From CAITNM01 sp021298215 (GTDB lineage: Bacteria > Pseudomonadota > Alphaproteobacteria > Paracaedibacterales > CAITNM01): DNA of 64,000 nucleotides. This document shows, piece after piece, positions 17,335-25,217 of this stretch; positions within the stretch are counted from its first letter, which is position 1, and the number at the start of each line of letters is the position of its first letter. The stretch spans positions 102,966-166,965 of the forward strand of contig JBKCOJ010000007.1 of NCBI GenBank assembly GCA_046309815.1, in the 5' to 3' direction. A program made the translations under genes and the position numbers. A model generated the notes under the pieces. It worked only from the letters and a program-made list of their open reading frames with translations, was not told the origin of the DNA and did not search any database.

Positions 17335-18003
17335 CTAATGATGCTGCTTCATTTTAGATTGCAACTCATCATCAAAGTATTTTGATATTTTTGTAACATC
17401 AATGTACTCAAGAAGCTGCTTTTGGAGAACCATATTTCCCTTGGTATTTCTCTTTAAATCATCTCCAGCAACATAAGTGCTTTTTTTATTAGCTGGCACA
17501 AAAGCAGCAATTTCTCTAGAAGAATTAGCTATAACAGATGATATAAGTACTTTTACGTCTTCTATTGTTTGGCAACGCAATAGATCATTTTGTATTTGGG
17601 GAATTGTAAAGAAGAAATCAAAATCACTTTTTCTTTTTAAGTACTCATGTAAAATACTAGCATGGCTTGCATCAGAGCATTCAATAAAAGGCTGAAGCTG
17701 CGCATAGAACTGATCTTTAATCGTACGGTATTGATTAAAGAGCAGTTCTTTACTTTCAACATATTCCATTAAGGTGCGGTCTAATTCGTTTGGTAAATCA
17801 AAAATTCGGCATAAAGCATTAAAGACTAAACTTTTCTGTTCTTCGGTAAGTTGTGGATAATCAATATCTTCTGGAGTTTCACGCGCAATGGTAATGATAT
17901 AAAAAGGTTTAGTATTTACAGATTCAAAAAAATCTTTTGAAATCTCAGCTGCATAAACACCGAAATAAAAGAACCAAAGCAACAAACTTTTTATTTTCTT
18001 CAT
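17335..18003 (-). CDS. secreted protein, probably N-terminal half of a frameshifted nitrilase-like protein
   Basis: 222 residues beginning with a signal peptide (IKSLLLWFFYFGVYA, then AEISKD). Helical and rich in charged residues, without a recognised domain until the end. The frame stops at KMKQHH just where the neighbouring frame becomes nitrilase-like (IIRDSNCIVVFNE). A one-base shift around 17337-17345 would fuse the two into one exported protein of about 530 residues. Alternatively these are two overlapping genes. The downstream gene has no other plausible 5' end, which favours the frameshift reading. Confidence 0.5.
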   Translation of the reverse strand: MKKIKSLLLWFFYFGVYAAEISKDFFESVNTKPFYIITIARETPEDIDYPQLTEEQKSLVFNALCRIFDLPNELDRTLMEYVESKELLFNQYRTIKDQFYAQLQPFIECSDASHASILHEYLKRKSDFDFFFTIPQIQNDLLRCQTIEDVKVLISSVIANSSREIAAFVPANKKSTYVAGDDLKRNTKGNMVLQKQLLEYIDVTKISKYFDDELQSKMKQHH

Positions 18004-18024
18004 GCTTTGTTCTAATTCTATCTT

Positions 18025-18456
18025 TTATTTCGGTTCACTCAATAGAACAAAATGAAAAGTTGAGCGCCCATCATTTGTCTCTTTATCTTCTCTAATTATA
18101 TAACCTGGCAAAGGAGATACTTTGGCAGAGTCTTTATCCCAAAAGATTGAAAATTCTTTTTTAGCCTGAGAAGCTTCATCTATCACTTCAAATGTGATTT
18201 TGTTGAGCCCTTTGTGATCAAGCTTATCTTTAAAGTATCTATTGAGTAAAATAGAAACCCCGCAATGCATTGAATCTTCCGGTTCAATTTCAGACTCTTC
18301 TCCGATATCTACGTTGGATAATATCGAGTAACTCTCATCTATTCCTGTTATAATTACAAGATGGCCACTCTTGTTTTGCAGATCAATTTCTAGGTCAGTA
18401 GAACTCGCATGCAGGTAAGTAGCAAACCCTAAAAAAATTGCTAGAGTTTTTAACAT
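18025..18456 (-). CDS. small secreted protein, unknown
   Basis: 143 residues with signal peptide (LKTLAIFLGFATYLHA) and mature start SSTDLEIDL. The mature part alternates short hydrophobic strands and charges (NKSGHLVIITGID, then ITFEVIDEA), suggesting a compact beta-sandwich. A single Cys is present (MHCGVS). It lies 21 bases upstream of the next secreted gene on the same strand, so the group 16410-18456 is probably one transcript. No family recognised. Confidence 0.6.
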   Translation of the reverse strand: MLKTLAIFLGFATYLHASSTDLEIDLQNKSGHLVIITGIDESYSILSNVDIGEESEIEPEDSMHCGVSILLNRYFKDKLDHKGLNKITFEVIDEASQAKKEFSIFWDKDSAKVSPLPGYIIREDKETNDGRSTFHFVLLSEPK

Positions 18457-18685
18457 GGAACACTCCTAAATTTTATTGCTAAGGAATTATACACCATTAC
18501 CAAGAAAAATTGATAAAAATATTTGTAATAAAATATTTTTTTTTGCTACTTAAATAATATGGATCCACAAACACAGGATTATGGGATTTTGTGTTTAATG
18601 TTCTTGCGAATATTATGATTCTTCGCTATATTTTTGCAACAAGTATAATTTTTTACCTGAAAAGCTGTAAGGAGCTTTAAATTAA

Positions 18686-18886
18686 ATGGCTGTTCCTAAG
18701 AAGAAAACATCCCAATCACGTCGTAATATGCGTCGTTCTCATGATGCTTTAACGTCTGCTAATGTACAAGAATGCCCTAACTGTGGTGCGGCGAAATTAT
18801 CGCATCATGTGTGCTCATCATGCGGTCATTACAAAGGGCGCCAAGTATTGAAATTACGTAACGCAGTTGTGGATACAGAAGAGTAA
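18686..18886 (+). CDS. rpmF: 50S ribosomal protein L32
   Basis: 66 residues starting AVPKKKTSQSRRNMRRSHD, the conserved L32 N-terminus. It carries a zinc ribbon CPNCGAAK...CSSCGHYKGR with all four cysteines (C+ type). The gene heads the rpmF-plsX-fabH cluster, a common bacterial arrangement coupling ribosome and fatty-acid synthesis. A weak Shine-Dalgarno (AAGGAGC) lies about 10 bases before the ATG. Confidence 0.96.
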   Translation: MAVPKKKTSQSRRNMRRSHDALTSANVQECPNCGAAKLSHHVCSSCGHYKGRQVLKLRNAVVDTEE

Positions 18887-18894
18887 TCATACCG

Positions 18895-19899
18895 ATGAAA
18901 ACTTGCATCGCTATTGATGCCATGGGGGGCGATAAAGCCCCTAAAATCGTTTTTGAGGGCCTAGAGCTTTTCATCAAAAACCATCCTAATGTTGATATTG
19001 AATTTTTAGCTTTTGGTCAGGAATCTGTGATGACTTCGTTCATGACGCCTGAACTTAGTAAACATGTTAGATTACACCACGCAGAAGAAGTCATTACTGG
19101 GCAATTAAAACCTGCATTAGCTGTGCGTATGGGGCGTCGCCCCAGTATGGGAATGGCTATTGATGCGGTGAATCAAGGTATTGCGCATGCGGTCGTTTCG
19201 GCTGGCAATACCGGCGCTTTCATGGCGCTTTCTAAAATTATTCTTAAAACTTTCGACGGTATCGACCGTCCTGCGATCCCTGCCCTTATTCCAAGCGATA
19301 AAGGCTGCACCTTGGTGCTTGATTTAGGAGCGAATATTGAATGTAGCGCTGAAAATTTGGTGCAGTTCGCGGTGATGGGTTCTGCGTACATGCGCAAATT
19401 GATGAATATTGAAAATCCAAGCGTTGGCATTTTAAACGTGGGTAGTGAAGATTTAAAAGGCAACCAAATTGTCCAAGCAGCTGCACATTTCTTGCGTGAC
19501 CATCCGCTGGTAAATTTTCACGGGTTTGTAGAAGGCGATGACATTGCGAAAGCCACTGTTGATGTAGTAGTGACTGATGGATTTACAGGCAATATCGTGC
19601 TTAAAGCGATTGAAGGAACCGTGCGACTTTTTGCGAAACAATTAAAGAAGAGTTTAAGTGGAACGGTTCTAGGTAAAATTGGCGCGCTGATGGCAAAACC
19701 ATCGTTGGCTGATTTCAAGCGATTCATTGATCCGCGCCTTTACAATGGCGCTATGTTTCTGGGATTACGTAGCATCGTGATTAAAAGTCACGGCGGCACT
19801 GATGGGGTTGGCTTTGCGAATGCCGTGCAAGTTGCCGATGAAATGGTACGTCGTAATGTTATCCCTGATTTACAAGCTGGACTTGAGGGTATTCAATAG
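18895..19899 (+). CDS. plsX: phosphate acyltransferase PlsX
   Basis: Converts acyl-ACP to acyl-phosphate for phospholipid synthesis. 334 residues, full length. Family segments are IAIDAMGGDKAP at the N-terminus, the SAGNTGAFMALS motif near 102, VLDLGANIEC, and VTDGFTGNIVLKAIEG near 230. The gene starts 8 bases after rpmF and its stop codon shares a base with the fabH start, so translation of the pair is coupled. Confidence 0.95.
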   Translation: MKTCIAIDAMGGDKAPKIVFEGLELFIKNHPNVDIEFLAFGQESVMTSFMTPELSKHVRLHHAEEVITGQLKPALAVRMGRRPSMGMAIDAVNQGIAHAVVSAGNTGAFMALSKIILKTFDGIDRPAIPALIPSDKGCTLVLDLGANIECSAENLVQFAVMGSAYMRKLMNIENPSVGILNVGSEDLKGNQIVQAAAHFLRDHPLVNFHGFVEGDDIAKATVDVVVTDGFTGNIVLKAIEGTVRLFAKQLKKSLSGTVLGKIGALMAKPSLADFKRFIDPRLYNGAMFLGLRSIVIKSHGGTDGVGFANAVQVADEMVRRNVIPDLQAGLEGIQ

Positions 19900-20870
19900 T
19901 GCGGCGCAGCGTTGTTCGTGGAGTTGGTGGATACTTACCGCCGAAGCGCGTCACCAATGCTGATTTAGCAAAAAGCATGGATACAACCGACGAATGGATC
20001 GTTGAACGCACCGGCATGAAACAGCGCCACTTACTGGCAGAAGGACAAAATACCTCTGACTTAGCCGCAGAAGCTGCCAACATCGCCTTAAAAAATGCAA
20101 ATATAACTGCTGATGATATTGATTTAATTGTGGTGGCAACAGCAACACCTGATCATCCCTTTCCAGCAACTGCAGCCCGCGTGCAAGCAAAAATTGGGGC
20201 TAAAAAAGCCTTCGCTTTTGATGTGAATGCGGTATGCTCTGGCTTTGTGTATGCCTTATCGGTAGCGGATCAATTTTTAAAAACAGGCCAAGCAACGCGT
20301 GCCCTCGTGATAGGGGCAGATGCCATGTCGAAAATTGTTGACTGGAATGACCGGGGAACGGCTGTATTATTTGGTGATGGCGCCGGCGCCTTGGTGCTGG
20401 AAGGCGTTGATGCGACGCATCCTGATTTTGAGCGCGGTGTGCATTCGACGCATTTATTTTCGGATGGCTGCCATTATGATTTGTTGTATGTGGATACCAT
20501 CGCTGCCAGTGCAAAGCAGCCTGGGCATGTACGCATGCAAGGTCGTGAGATTTTTAAGTCTGCGATTAAGCTGATTGGTGAAGCGGTTGAAAAAGTTTTA
20601 GCGCATAATGCGATAACGATTGAAGACATCGATTGGTTTGTACCGCATCAGGCGAACCTTCGCATTATTGAAGGCATCAGCACGCATTTTAATATCCCGA
20701 TGGAAAAAATGGTGGTAACCGTTGATCAGCATTCGAACACATCGGCGGCGACGATTCCACTGGCGTTGTGGGAAGCAGCGCGCGATGGGCGCATTCAGCC
20801 AGGACACCGCGTGGTTTTAGAGGCCATGGGTGGCGGGCTAACGTGGGGCTCGGCGTTGGTGGTGTGGTAA
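19899..20870 (+). CDS. fabH: 3-oxoacyl-ACP synthase III
   Basis: Beta-ketoacyl-ACP synthase III, initiating fatty-acid elongation from acetyl-CoA and malonyl-ACP. The Cys-His-Asn triad is visible: Cys113 in NAVCSGFVYAL, His in WFVPHQANLRII near 250, and Asn in SNTSAATIP near 280. 323 residues, the normal length, ending GGGLTWGSALVVW as in most FabH. Start is GTG overlapping the plsX TAG by one base. The last 50 bases plus the following palindrome are duplicated at about 21639-21736. In many alphaproteobacteria ihfA follows fabH; here a toxin-antitoxin module does. Confidence 0.95.
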   Translation: MRRSVVRGVGGYLPPKRVTNADLAKSMDTTDEWIVERTGMKQRHLLAEGQNTSDLAAEAANIALKNANITADDIDLIVVATATPDHPFPATAARVQAKIGAKKAFAFDVNAVCSGFVYALSVADQFLKTGQATRALVIGADAMSKIVDWNDRGTAVLFGDGAGALVLEGVDATHPDFERGVHSTHLFSDGCHYDLLYVDTIAASAKQPGHVRMQGREIFKSAIKLIGEAVEKVLAHNAITIEDIDWFVPHQANLRIIEGISTHFNIPMEKMVVTVDQHSNTSAATIPLALWEAARDGRIQPGHRVVLEAMGGGLTWGSALVVW

Positions 20871-20873
20871 GTT
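20818..20873 (+). repeat. 3' end of fabH, copy 1 of duplicated segment
   Basis: The terminal fabH codons EAMGGGLTWGSALVVW and the stop recur at about 21639-21693 with a handful of changes: CTA to CTG and TCG to TCA (synonymous), GGG to AGG, one extra base near the start, and TAA to TAG. Confidence 0.85.
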
Positions 20874-20912
20874 AGATTGCCGCGCCCACGATGTGGGATC
20901 GCAATGACGAGA
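20874..20912. repeat. dispersed palindromic repeat, type A
   Basis: GATTGCCGCGCCC...GGGATCGCAATGACG, an inverted repeat just after the fabH stop and before the convergent mazF. Its arms match those at 1852-1890 and 21696-21736. It may act as a bidirectional terminator but lacks a T-run. Confidence 0.7.
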
Positions 20913-20941
20913 ACCGTTCAGATTTATAATAGAAAAACTAT

Positions 20942-21292
20942 TTAGCTTAAGCTTAGAACCAGTTTTAATGTCTTATCAATTTCTTTAATTTCCTCAATTG
21001 AGATATTCCCAAGCTTATTTCCTAATCGTGAAACATCGACTGTTCTAATCTGGTCAAACATTGCTTTGGCTAAATTGCCCTCAATCCGCACAATTGTTTC
21101 AAAAGGATACACTTTTTTGGTGTTAGAAGTTAGAGGAGCGATAATTAGCCTCTTCCCAGCTTTGTTTTGAGCATCATTTGAAATAATAATGGCGGGTCGC
21201 GTTTTTTTGATTTCTGTACCAATTGCCGGATCTAGCTCAACCCAAACAACATCCCCTCTTTTCAGGACTTTTTGATTTCCCTGCTCTGTCAT
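20942..21292 (-). CDS. mazF: MazF/PemK-family endoribonuclease toxin
   Basis: 116 residues of the MazF/PemK/CcdB fold. Motifs are KRGDVVWVELDPAIGTEIKK at the N-terminus, TRPAIIISND (31-40) with the conserved Arg-Pro, LIIAPLTSN near 54, and DQIRTVDVSRLG near 81. In characterised MazF these residues form the RNA-binding cleft and catalytic centre for cutting mRNA. The start overlaps the antitoxin stop by 4 bases (ATGA). Full length and apparently intact. A second, truncated mazF tail lies at 21831-21947. Confidence 0.9.
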   Translation of the reverse strand: MTEQGNQKVLKRGDVVWVELDPAIGTEIKKTRPAIIISNDAQNKAGKRLIIAPLTSNTKKVYPFETIVRIEGNLAKAMFDQIRTVDVSRLGNKLGNISIEEIKEIDKTLKLVLSLS

Positions 21293-21543
21293 TTAGTTTT
21301 TTCTTTTTTTAAAGAATTTTCCATGGGCCATGGTTCAGCATTGAGCGAATGCCACTCTTCAATTTCTGCTTCTCGGTCTACGTCTTGATTGGCTTCTAAG
21401 TATGACTGATAAAGTTCGTTTAGATTTTCGTCTAATTTCACAACAACCGCTTCATTCACAAATTTAGAAATCTTGCGAGGAGGAACTGCATGAATAAGAC
21501 GAGCATACAAATCATCAGGAAGGGTGATGCTTAACGTACGCAT
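21289..21543 (-). CDS. ribbon-helix-helix-type antitoxin of MazF
   Basis: 84 residues beginning RTLSITLPDDLYARL, the beta-strand and first helix of a ribbon-helix-helix DNA-binding domain (CopG/MetJ-like) rather than a classical MazE swapped-hairpin. The acidic C-terminus (DREAEIEEWHSLNAEP) is the expected toxin-neutralising tail. Being first in the operon and overlapping mazF by 4 bases fits autoregulation. A Shine-Dalgarno-like GGAGAAAAC precedes the ATG. Confidence 0.85.
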   Translation of the reverse strand: MRTLSITLPDDLYARLIHAVPPRKISKFVNEAVVVKLDENLNELYQSYLEANQDVDREAEIEEWHSLNAEPWPMENSLKKEKTK

Positions 21544-21575
21544 TTGTTTTCTCCATGTTTATAAATACCTTTTAG

Positions 21576-21606
21576 TATTATACAATATACATTGTTCAAT
21601 GTACAT
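21576..21606 (-). promoter_or_regulatory. candidate antitoxin operator
   Basis: The stretch ATTATACAATATACATTG followed by TTCAATGTACAT contains overlapping inverted repeats (ACATTGTTCAATGT) directly upstream of the antitoxin gene, as expected for autoregulated toxin-antitoxin operons. Placement and symmetry are seen; binding is inferred. Confidence 0.45.
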
Positions 21607-21638
21607 TAAAAAACATATTGAACATGACCATCCCATGC

Positions 21639-21693
21639 TTTGAGGGCTATGGGTGGCAGGCTGACGTGGGGCTCAGCGTTGGTGGTGTGGTAG
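21639..21693 (+). repeat. 3' end of fabH, copy 2
   Basis: Copy of the last 16 fabH codons and stop, beyond the mazE/mazF module. It is about 88 percent identical by eye to 20818-20873 and ends TAG instead of TAA. It is not preceded by the rest of fabH. Confidence 0.85.
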
Positions 21694-21695
21694 GT

Positions 21696-21736
21696 TAGAT
21701 TGCTGCGCTTTCGTTGAAAGCTCGCAATGCCGGAGA
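21696..21736. repeat. dispersed palindromic repeat, type A
   Basis: AGATTGCTGCGC...GCTCGCAATGCCGG, the counterpart of 20874-20912 in the second copy of the fabH-tail segment. The spacer (TTTCGTTGAAAG) differs completely, so the loop evolves faster than the arms. Confidence 0.65.
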
Positions 21737-21748
21737 ACATTTATGACT

Positions 21749-21779
21749 GAATACCGCGTTCAAGCCGCGGTACGTCATT
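21749..21779. repeat. dispersed palindromic repeat, type B
   Basis: GAATACCGCGTTCAAGCCGC then GGTACGTCATT. It belongs with 27780-27809, 33781-33810 and 34504-34532; the consensus is GRTACCGCGGTCAAGCCGC then GGTACGTCA. Confidence 0.7.
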
Positions 21780-21830
21780 CTTTAAAATAGGGATATGCTA
21801 CCTTTTTAAACTGAAGCACGTCAGCAGCAA

Positions 21831-21947
21831 GCTTAAGCTAAGCTAAAAGCCAACTTGAATATTTTATCAACTTCTTTAATTTCTTCAATGGAGAGAGGCC
21901 CAGGCCCCTTCCCTAATTGTGGAATATCGACCCGCTCTAATCTGATT
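21831..21947 (-). pseudogene. mazF 3' remnant
   Basis: On the minus strand this reads as the end of a MazF (SIEEIKEVDKIFKLAFSLA then TAA), closely matching the intact toxin's SIEEIKEIDKTLKLVLSLS. Only about 38 codons remain. The 5' part is missing, cut off at the stop codon of the large secreted gene that begins at 23593. Confidence 0.8.
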
Positions 21948-21949
21948 AA

Positions 21950-23593
21950 TTACCCTAGCTTACTTAATTCTTGACGCAATTCAGCTATTTCTCTATTTCC
22001 CTTCATTGTGGTGATGTTACCCAATGCCATCTCTGTCTCAATCTCTGCAATTCTAGTTTCTATTTCCACTTTTCTTGCAGCTTTTTCTTCTCTGGATAAT
22101 GTTCCGCCACCAGCAACAGAGTCTCTTCTACCTCCCCCTCCTCCTGGAACTGCAGCAGCCTTTTTAGGATTTGGATCATAAGCTTCGCCTTCATATTTAG
22201 GTGGGAATTTATTTAGTGCTGTGCGGGCTGCTTCAGGGGTTTTTTCCTTCTTATCTCTCCAGCCCTGGTAGAGAGCTTTCTGTGTAGAATTTATTTTCGC
22301 CGCATCAATTTCTGCATCGTCAAGATATACTTCTACTTTAGCAGCTGCTGCGGTCAGAAGGGGTTTTAGCGCTGGTTTAGCCTTGGGTTCAAGCTCGTCT
22401 ATTCTCGCTTCTACTTCTTGCAACTTCACAAGGAGACGCCCGGCATAACTAGAAGGAATTTCTCTTTTGTCTTCAAATTCATCTTCTTCATCAAGAGCAT
22501 CACTCAACTCCTTTCGTTGTTTCTTTAGTTGATGAAGGCTCAATCGAGAAACATCAATTTTTTTAAGATCTATTTTTTCATCGTCTGAATCATCATCACT
22601 ATTATCATTTTTCATCGCAGTACTTCTCGCGCTCATTGCCGAAGCAATCACTGCTTGTAAGCCCCCTCCACTTGACACAACAGCAGGAGAAGCAGATGCA
22701 ACATTAATAGTAGGCGGAGGAGATGCAACAGTAGCTTTTGGTTTAAGATCCATCATACGTAGTTTACCAACTCTTGCTTGTGTTGCTGGAGCTGAAGGTG
22801 GATTTTCTAAATATCCAAAAAACTCAACTAAGCTATTATATCTTTCTGCTTCATCATCATTTCTTACGATAGCGCCTTTAGCTAATTCATTTTCAAGTTC
22901 TGTAAGGATGGCAACATCGGCGATGTCGTTTGCTTTTGTGCTTCTCGCTATTTTCGCTTTATATTCTTGTACTCTTACTAGAAGAGATTTAGGCGCTGGT
23001 TTCGCAACCGCAGGAGAAGTTGCAGCTGGTTTTACTGCGTTAGCATCCTTCTTTTTAAGTGCAGGAACCCCACCGGCAAATAGACCACCACCCATGCCTC
23101 CTCCGCCTGCAGGGGCACTTACAGCGCTTATCGCTACAGGATTGCCAGAGATTATTCTCTCTATAACAATTTTTTGTATTACTGGAGGATGTTCTTGCGC
23201 AGCGATACCAAAGACGGTATGACCAGAGCGAAGGTATCTATCATAACGAAAAACAGTATAATCAAATTGATTTAGGGCAGCCTTCTTCTCTCGATCAAGG
23301 CCATGCGGCTCAAAAACTGCTTTACTATGAGGATTTGATGCTGTGCGCAATACATCATAAATATAGGTTGCTTCGTCCCCAACAACCGCCGCAGCTGGGG
23401 AGTGGCGAATTTCTAACAACCCAGCAATATAAGGCACTTCAGGAGCCAACCTTGGACCACCTAGGTCTTCATTTACTTGCGCTACTAGCGCAGGCATTCG
23501 ATCTTGTAAGGCCTTGAGATTATCAAACCCATTAGCACATAGAATTTGAGTAGCAAGTAAGGCAATCAACAATAGATATTTTTTCATCATCAA
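21950..23593 (-). CDS. large secreted low-complexity/coiled protein, unknown
   Basis: 547 residues. The signal peptide (KKYLLLIALLATQILC, then ANGF) has a good GGAGATTG Shine-Dalgarno upstream. Residues about 20-150 form an N-terminal domain with Gly/Pro turns. Then come Ala/Pro-rich linkers (160-300), an acidic patch (NDNSDDDSDDEKIDLKK), coiled-coil-like charged helices (345-400), and a segment with KFPPKYEGE near 460, shared with the remnant after 23755-24558. Glycine-rich and charged helices end the protein. No catalytic motif recognised. The 3' end abuts the mazF remnant, so the present C-terminus may have been shaped by a deletion or insertion there. Confidence 0.6.
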   Translation of the reverse strand: MMMKKYLLLIALLATQILCANGFDNLKALQDRMPALVAQVNEDLGGPRLAPEVPYIAGLLEIRHSPAAAVVGDEATYIYDVLRTASNPHSKAVFEPHGLDREKKAALNQFDYTVFRYDRYLRSGHTVFGIAAQEHPPVIQKIVIERIISGNPVAISAVSAPAGGGGMGGGLFAGGVPALKKKDANAVKPAATSPAVAKPAPKSLLVRVQEYKAKIARSTKANDIADVAILTELENELAKGAIVRNDDEAERYNSLVEFFGYLENPPSAPATQARVGKLRMMDLKPKATVASPPPTINVASASPAVVSSGGGLQAVIASAMSARSTAMKNDNSDDDSDDEKIDLKKIDVSRLSLHQLKKQRKELSDALDEEDEFEDKREIPSSYAGRLLVKLQEVEARIDELEPKAKPALKPLLTAAAAKVEVYLDDAEIDAAKINSTQKALYQGWRDKKEKTPEAARTALNKFPPKYEGEAYDPNPKKAAAVPGGGGGRRDSVAGGGTLSREEKAARKVEIETRIAEIETEMALGNITTMKGNREIAELRQELSKLG

Positions 23594-23598
23594 TCTCC

Positions 23599-23754
23599 TT
23601 ATTTGCCTTCGTACTTAGGGGGAATTTCCTTACCCATTCTTTTTAATATTGTTCGTATTTCTTCCGGGGGTACATTCGCAATTCTCTTTGTTTTGTATAT
23701 TCCAGCATGAGGCATACCAACTGCTTCAAGCTCAGCGTCGGTGTAATAACGCTC
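23599..23754 (-). pseudogene. C-terminal domain cut off by in-frame TAA from gene 23755-24558
   Basis: Directly after the TAA of the preceding gene the same frame stays open for about 51 codons: YYTDAELEAVGMPHAGIYK and on to KEIPPKYEGK then TAA. It aligns with VEVYLDDAEID...KFPPKYEGE in the 547-residue protein downstream, keeping DAE, the Tyr, the Pro-Glu-x-x-Arg and the PPKYEG motif. This argues that the stop is a nonsense mutation removing a shared C-terminal domain. Confidence 0.6.
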
Positions 23755-24558
23755 TTAACTCCCAAAAGCAAGAGAGGAAAGATTCGCAACAGGAAGGTCA
23801 TCGTCTGCTTCTGTGTGCTCAGTTACAACTTCACCAAGTATTCGCAGTGCTTCTGCTGGACTCTTTCCGAGAGTCTCCGTTAACAAAATATATGCTTCTG
23901 AATCTGCTACAGTAGCCACTTTTAATTTCAAACTGCGCGCACTTCTCATACTCATACTTCGGTCAGTCATTGGAGTATCTGCGCCACCAGACCTAGAACT
24001 AATATTTGATTGGGTAGATGGTTGGCTGGGTAATTCAGCTCTTCTCTCATGTATTTGAACAAAATCATCAAAGCTAAAAGGTTTTGAGGTGCTTTTGATA
24101 ACGTCCTCGAGGCGGTTTCGATATTCGATAATATTTCCGCGAGAGTATACCTGAGCACAAATGCTTGTGAATTCATGATCAAAATTCGGCTCAAGAGGCA
24201 AGGCGGTAGCAATTAAAGTTTTTAAATCTGCATAATCCGGAGCACTGTACCCGATCATGTAAAAAGCGTAGGCAAGTTGAATATCAAGTCTTTTATACCC
24301 AGAAAATTTAGTGATCTGATCACGAAACTCAGCTTCTTTGGGAGAGAATCCATATAGGTGATCAATAATACCAGCTGTAATACAGCCATCAACCATGAGG
24401 TTGATTTGTTCTGGCGTTGCTTTTTTCGGCAAAATACCTTCGCTACCTAGCATTAGGGCCATGTAGTTGCTGTTTGCCTGCTTTAGCGGCTCTTTATCTG
24501 CAAAAAGGTTTTGCACCAGAAAAAAGCTTACAGCAAGGTATATACATTTTTTGAGCAT
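23755..24558 (-). CDS. secreted protein, probably truncated by nonsense mutation
   Basis: 267 residues with signal peptide LKKCIYLAVSFFLVQNLFA and mature start DKEPLKQ. The body is helical (LDIQLAYAFYMIGYSAPDYA) with a Ser-rich linker (TQSNISSRSGGADTP, then RSMSMRSARS) near 190-215 and a final helix (ETLGKSPAEALRILGEV). It ends LAFGS then TAA, after which the frame continues for about 51 codons homologous to part of the neighbouring 547-residue protein. The product is probably missing its C-terminal domain. No family recognised. Confidence 0.55.
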   Translation of the reverse strand: MLKKCIYLAVSFFLVQNLFADKEPLKQANSNYMALMLGSEGILPKKATPEQINLMVDGCITAGIIDHLYGFSPKEAEFRDQITKFSGYKRLDIQLAYAFYMIGYSAPDYADLKTLIATALPLEPNFDHEFTSICAQVYSRGNIIEYRNRLEDVIKSTSKPFSFDDFVQIHERRAELPSQPSTQSNISSRSGGADTPMTDRSMSMRSARSLKLKVATVADSEAYILLTETLGKSPAEALRILGEVVTEHTEADDDLPVANLSSLAFGS

Positions 24559-24820
24559 GCAACGCTCGCATTGGTACCATTGTTAACAGTGTCTCAAAAA
24601 AGTCTTAATTTTTTGTAAAATTTTGAGATTTGTTTGCCACAGCCCTTTGCAGGACTTCGCAATGACGGACTTTTCCCCGGGATCCCAGCCTGCACTGGGA
24701 AAACTTTCAGAGACTCCCTGGCGAAATCCAGGGTCTAACTTAAGGCCTAAATTCACTGGACCCCGATTGCCATCGGGGAGTCTATTTTTTTTATGCTTTC
24801 ACCAGAGACGACAGTAAAAG
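24559..24820. other. intergenic repeat cluster
   Basis: No gene seen. It holds a weak type A palindrome (24625-24668, TTTGCCACAG...GACTTCGCAATGACGGA), a pair of nested inverted repeats (24672-24737, GGGATCCCAGCCTGCACTGG and CCCTGGCGAAATCCAGGG) and a type C palindrome with a T-run (24756-24793). Confidence 0.6.
24756..24793 (+). repeat. dispersed palindromic repeat, type C (terminator-like)
   Basis: CTGGACCCCGATTGCCATCG then GGGAGTCTATTTTTTTT. The arms match 33840-33870 (CTGGACCCCGACTTTCGTCG). The T-run makes this copy look like a rho-independent terminator, although no plus-strand gene ends just upstream. Confidence 0.6.
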
Positions 24821-25072
24821 TTAATGCTGTGTTGACGCACTCATTTGGGTGATCCACTTTTGTAAGGCTTCTAACGGCACATCGTTGATATCAAGCTGCT
24901 TGAGGCGCTCAATAGGATCTTGGTCTTGGCTTTGATGAATGAGTGCGTGAAGTTTTGTTTGAAATTCCAGTGCTTTAAGAGTTTGAGTATTCGGGGTATC
25001 GCCAAATTTATGATAGAGAGCCTTGGTTCTTCGTAAGGTTTTTTTGTGGTTTTTAAATAGAGATTGAGCCAT
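24821..25072 (-). CDS. small hypothetical cytosolic protein
   Basis: 83 residues, basic at the N-terminus (SLFKNHKKTLRRTKALYHKF) and helical throughout, with Asp/Gln-rich middle (IHQSQDQDPIERLKQL). No signal peptide, unlike its neighbours. No family recognised. It ends near the type C palindrome at 24756-24793. Codon use looks coding, but the short length keeps confidence moderate. Confidence 0.5.
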   Translation of the reverse strand: MAQSLFKNHKKTLRRTKALYHKFGDTPNTQTLKALEFQTKLHALIHQSQDQDPIERLKQLDINDVPLEALQKWITQMSASTQH

Positions 25073-25217
25073 TCACGTTTTCCAAATTTTTTTATTGTTT
25101 AAATATACCATAGATCGACGTGTTTTTAGCCAAACTAAAATAGCCCATGACTTACATTATGAGTTGATTTTCCCTGAAAATTGCGGGAGGATTTTTGTCG
25201 CTTCTTTTAAAATTTTA

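Larger units (their letters stand above)
21544..21949. other. scar region: fabH-tail copy, palindromes and mazF remnant
   Basis: About 400 bases with no intact gene. In order there is an AT-rich likely promoter for the antitoxin (21544-21615, with TACAATATACATTGTTC-like palindromic operator sequence), a copy of the fabH 3' end (21639-21693), a type A palindrome (21696-21736), a type B palindrome (21749-21779) and a mazF 3' remnant (21831-21947) that stops directly against the next gene. Confidence 0.75.

Noticed and set aside
21831..21947. Second mazF as a functional toxin
   Set aside because: Only about 38 C-terminal codons remain, lacking the N-terminal motifs and a start.
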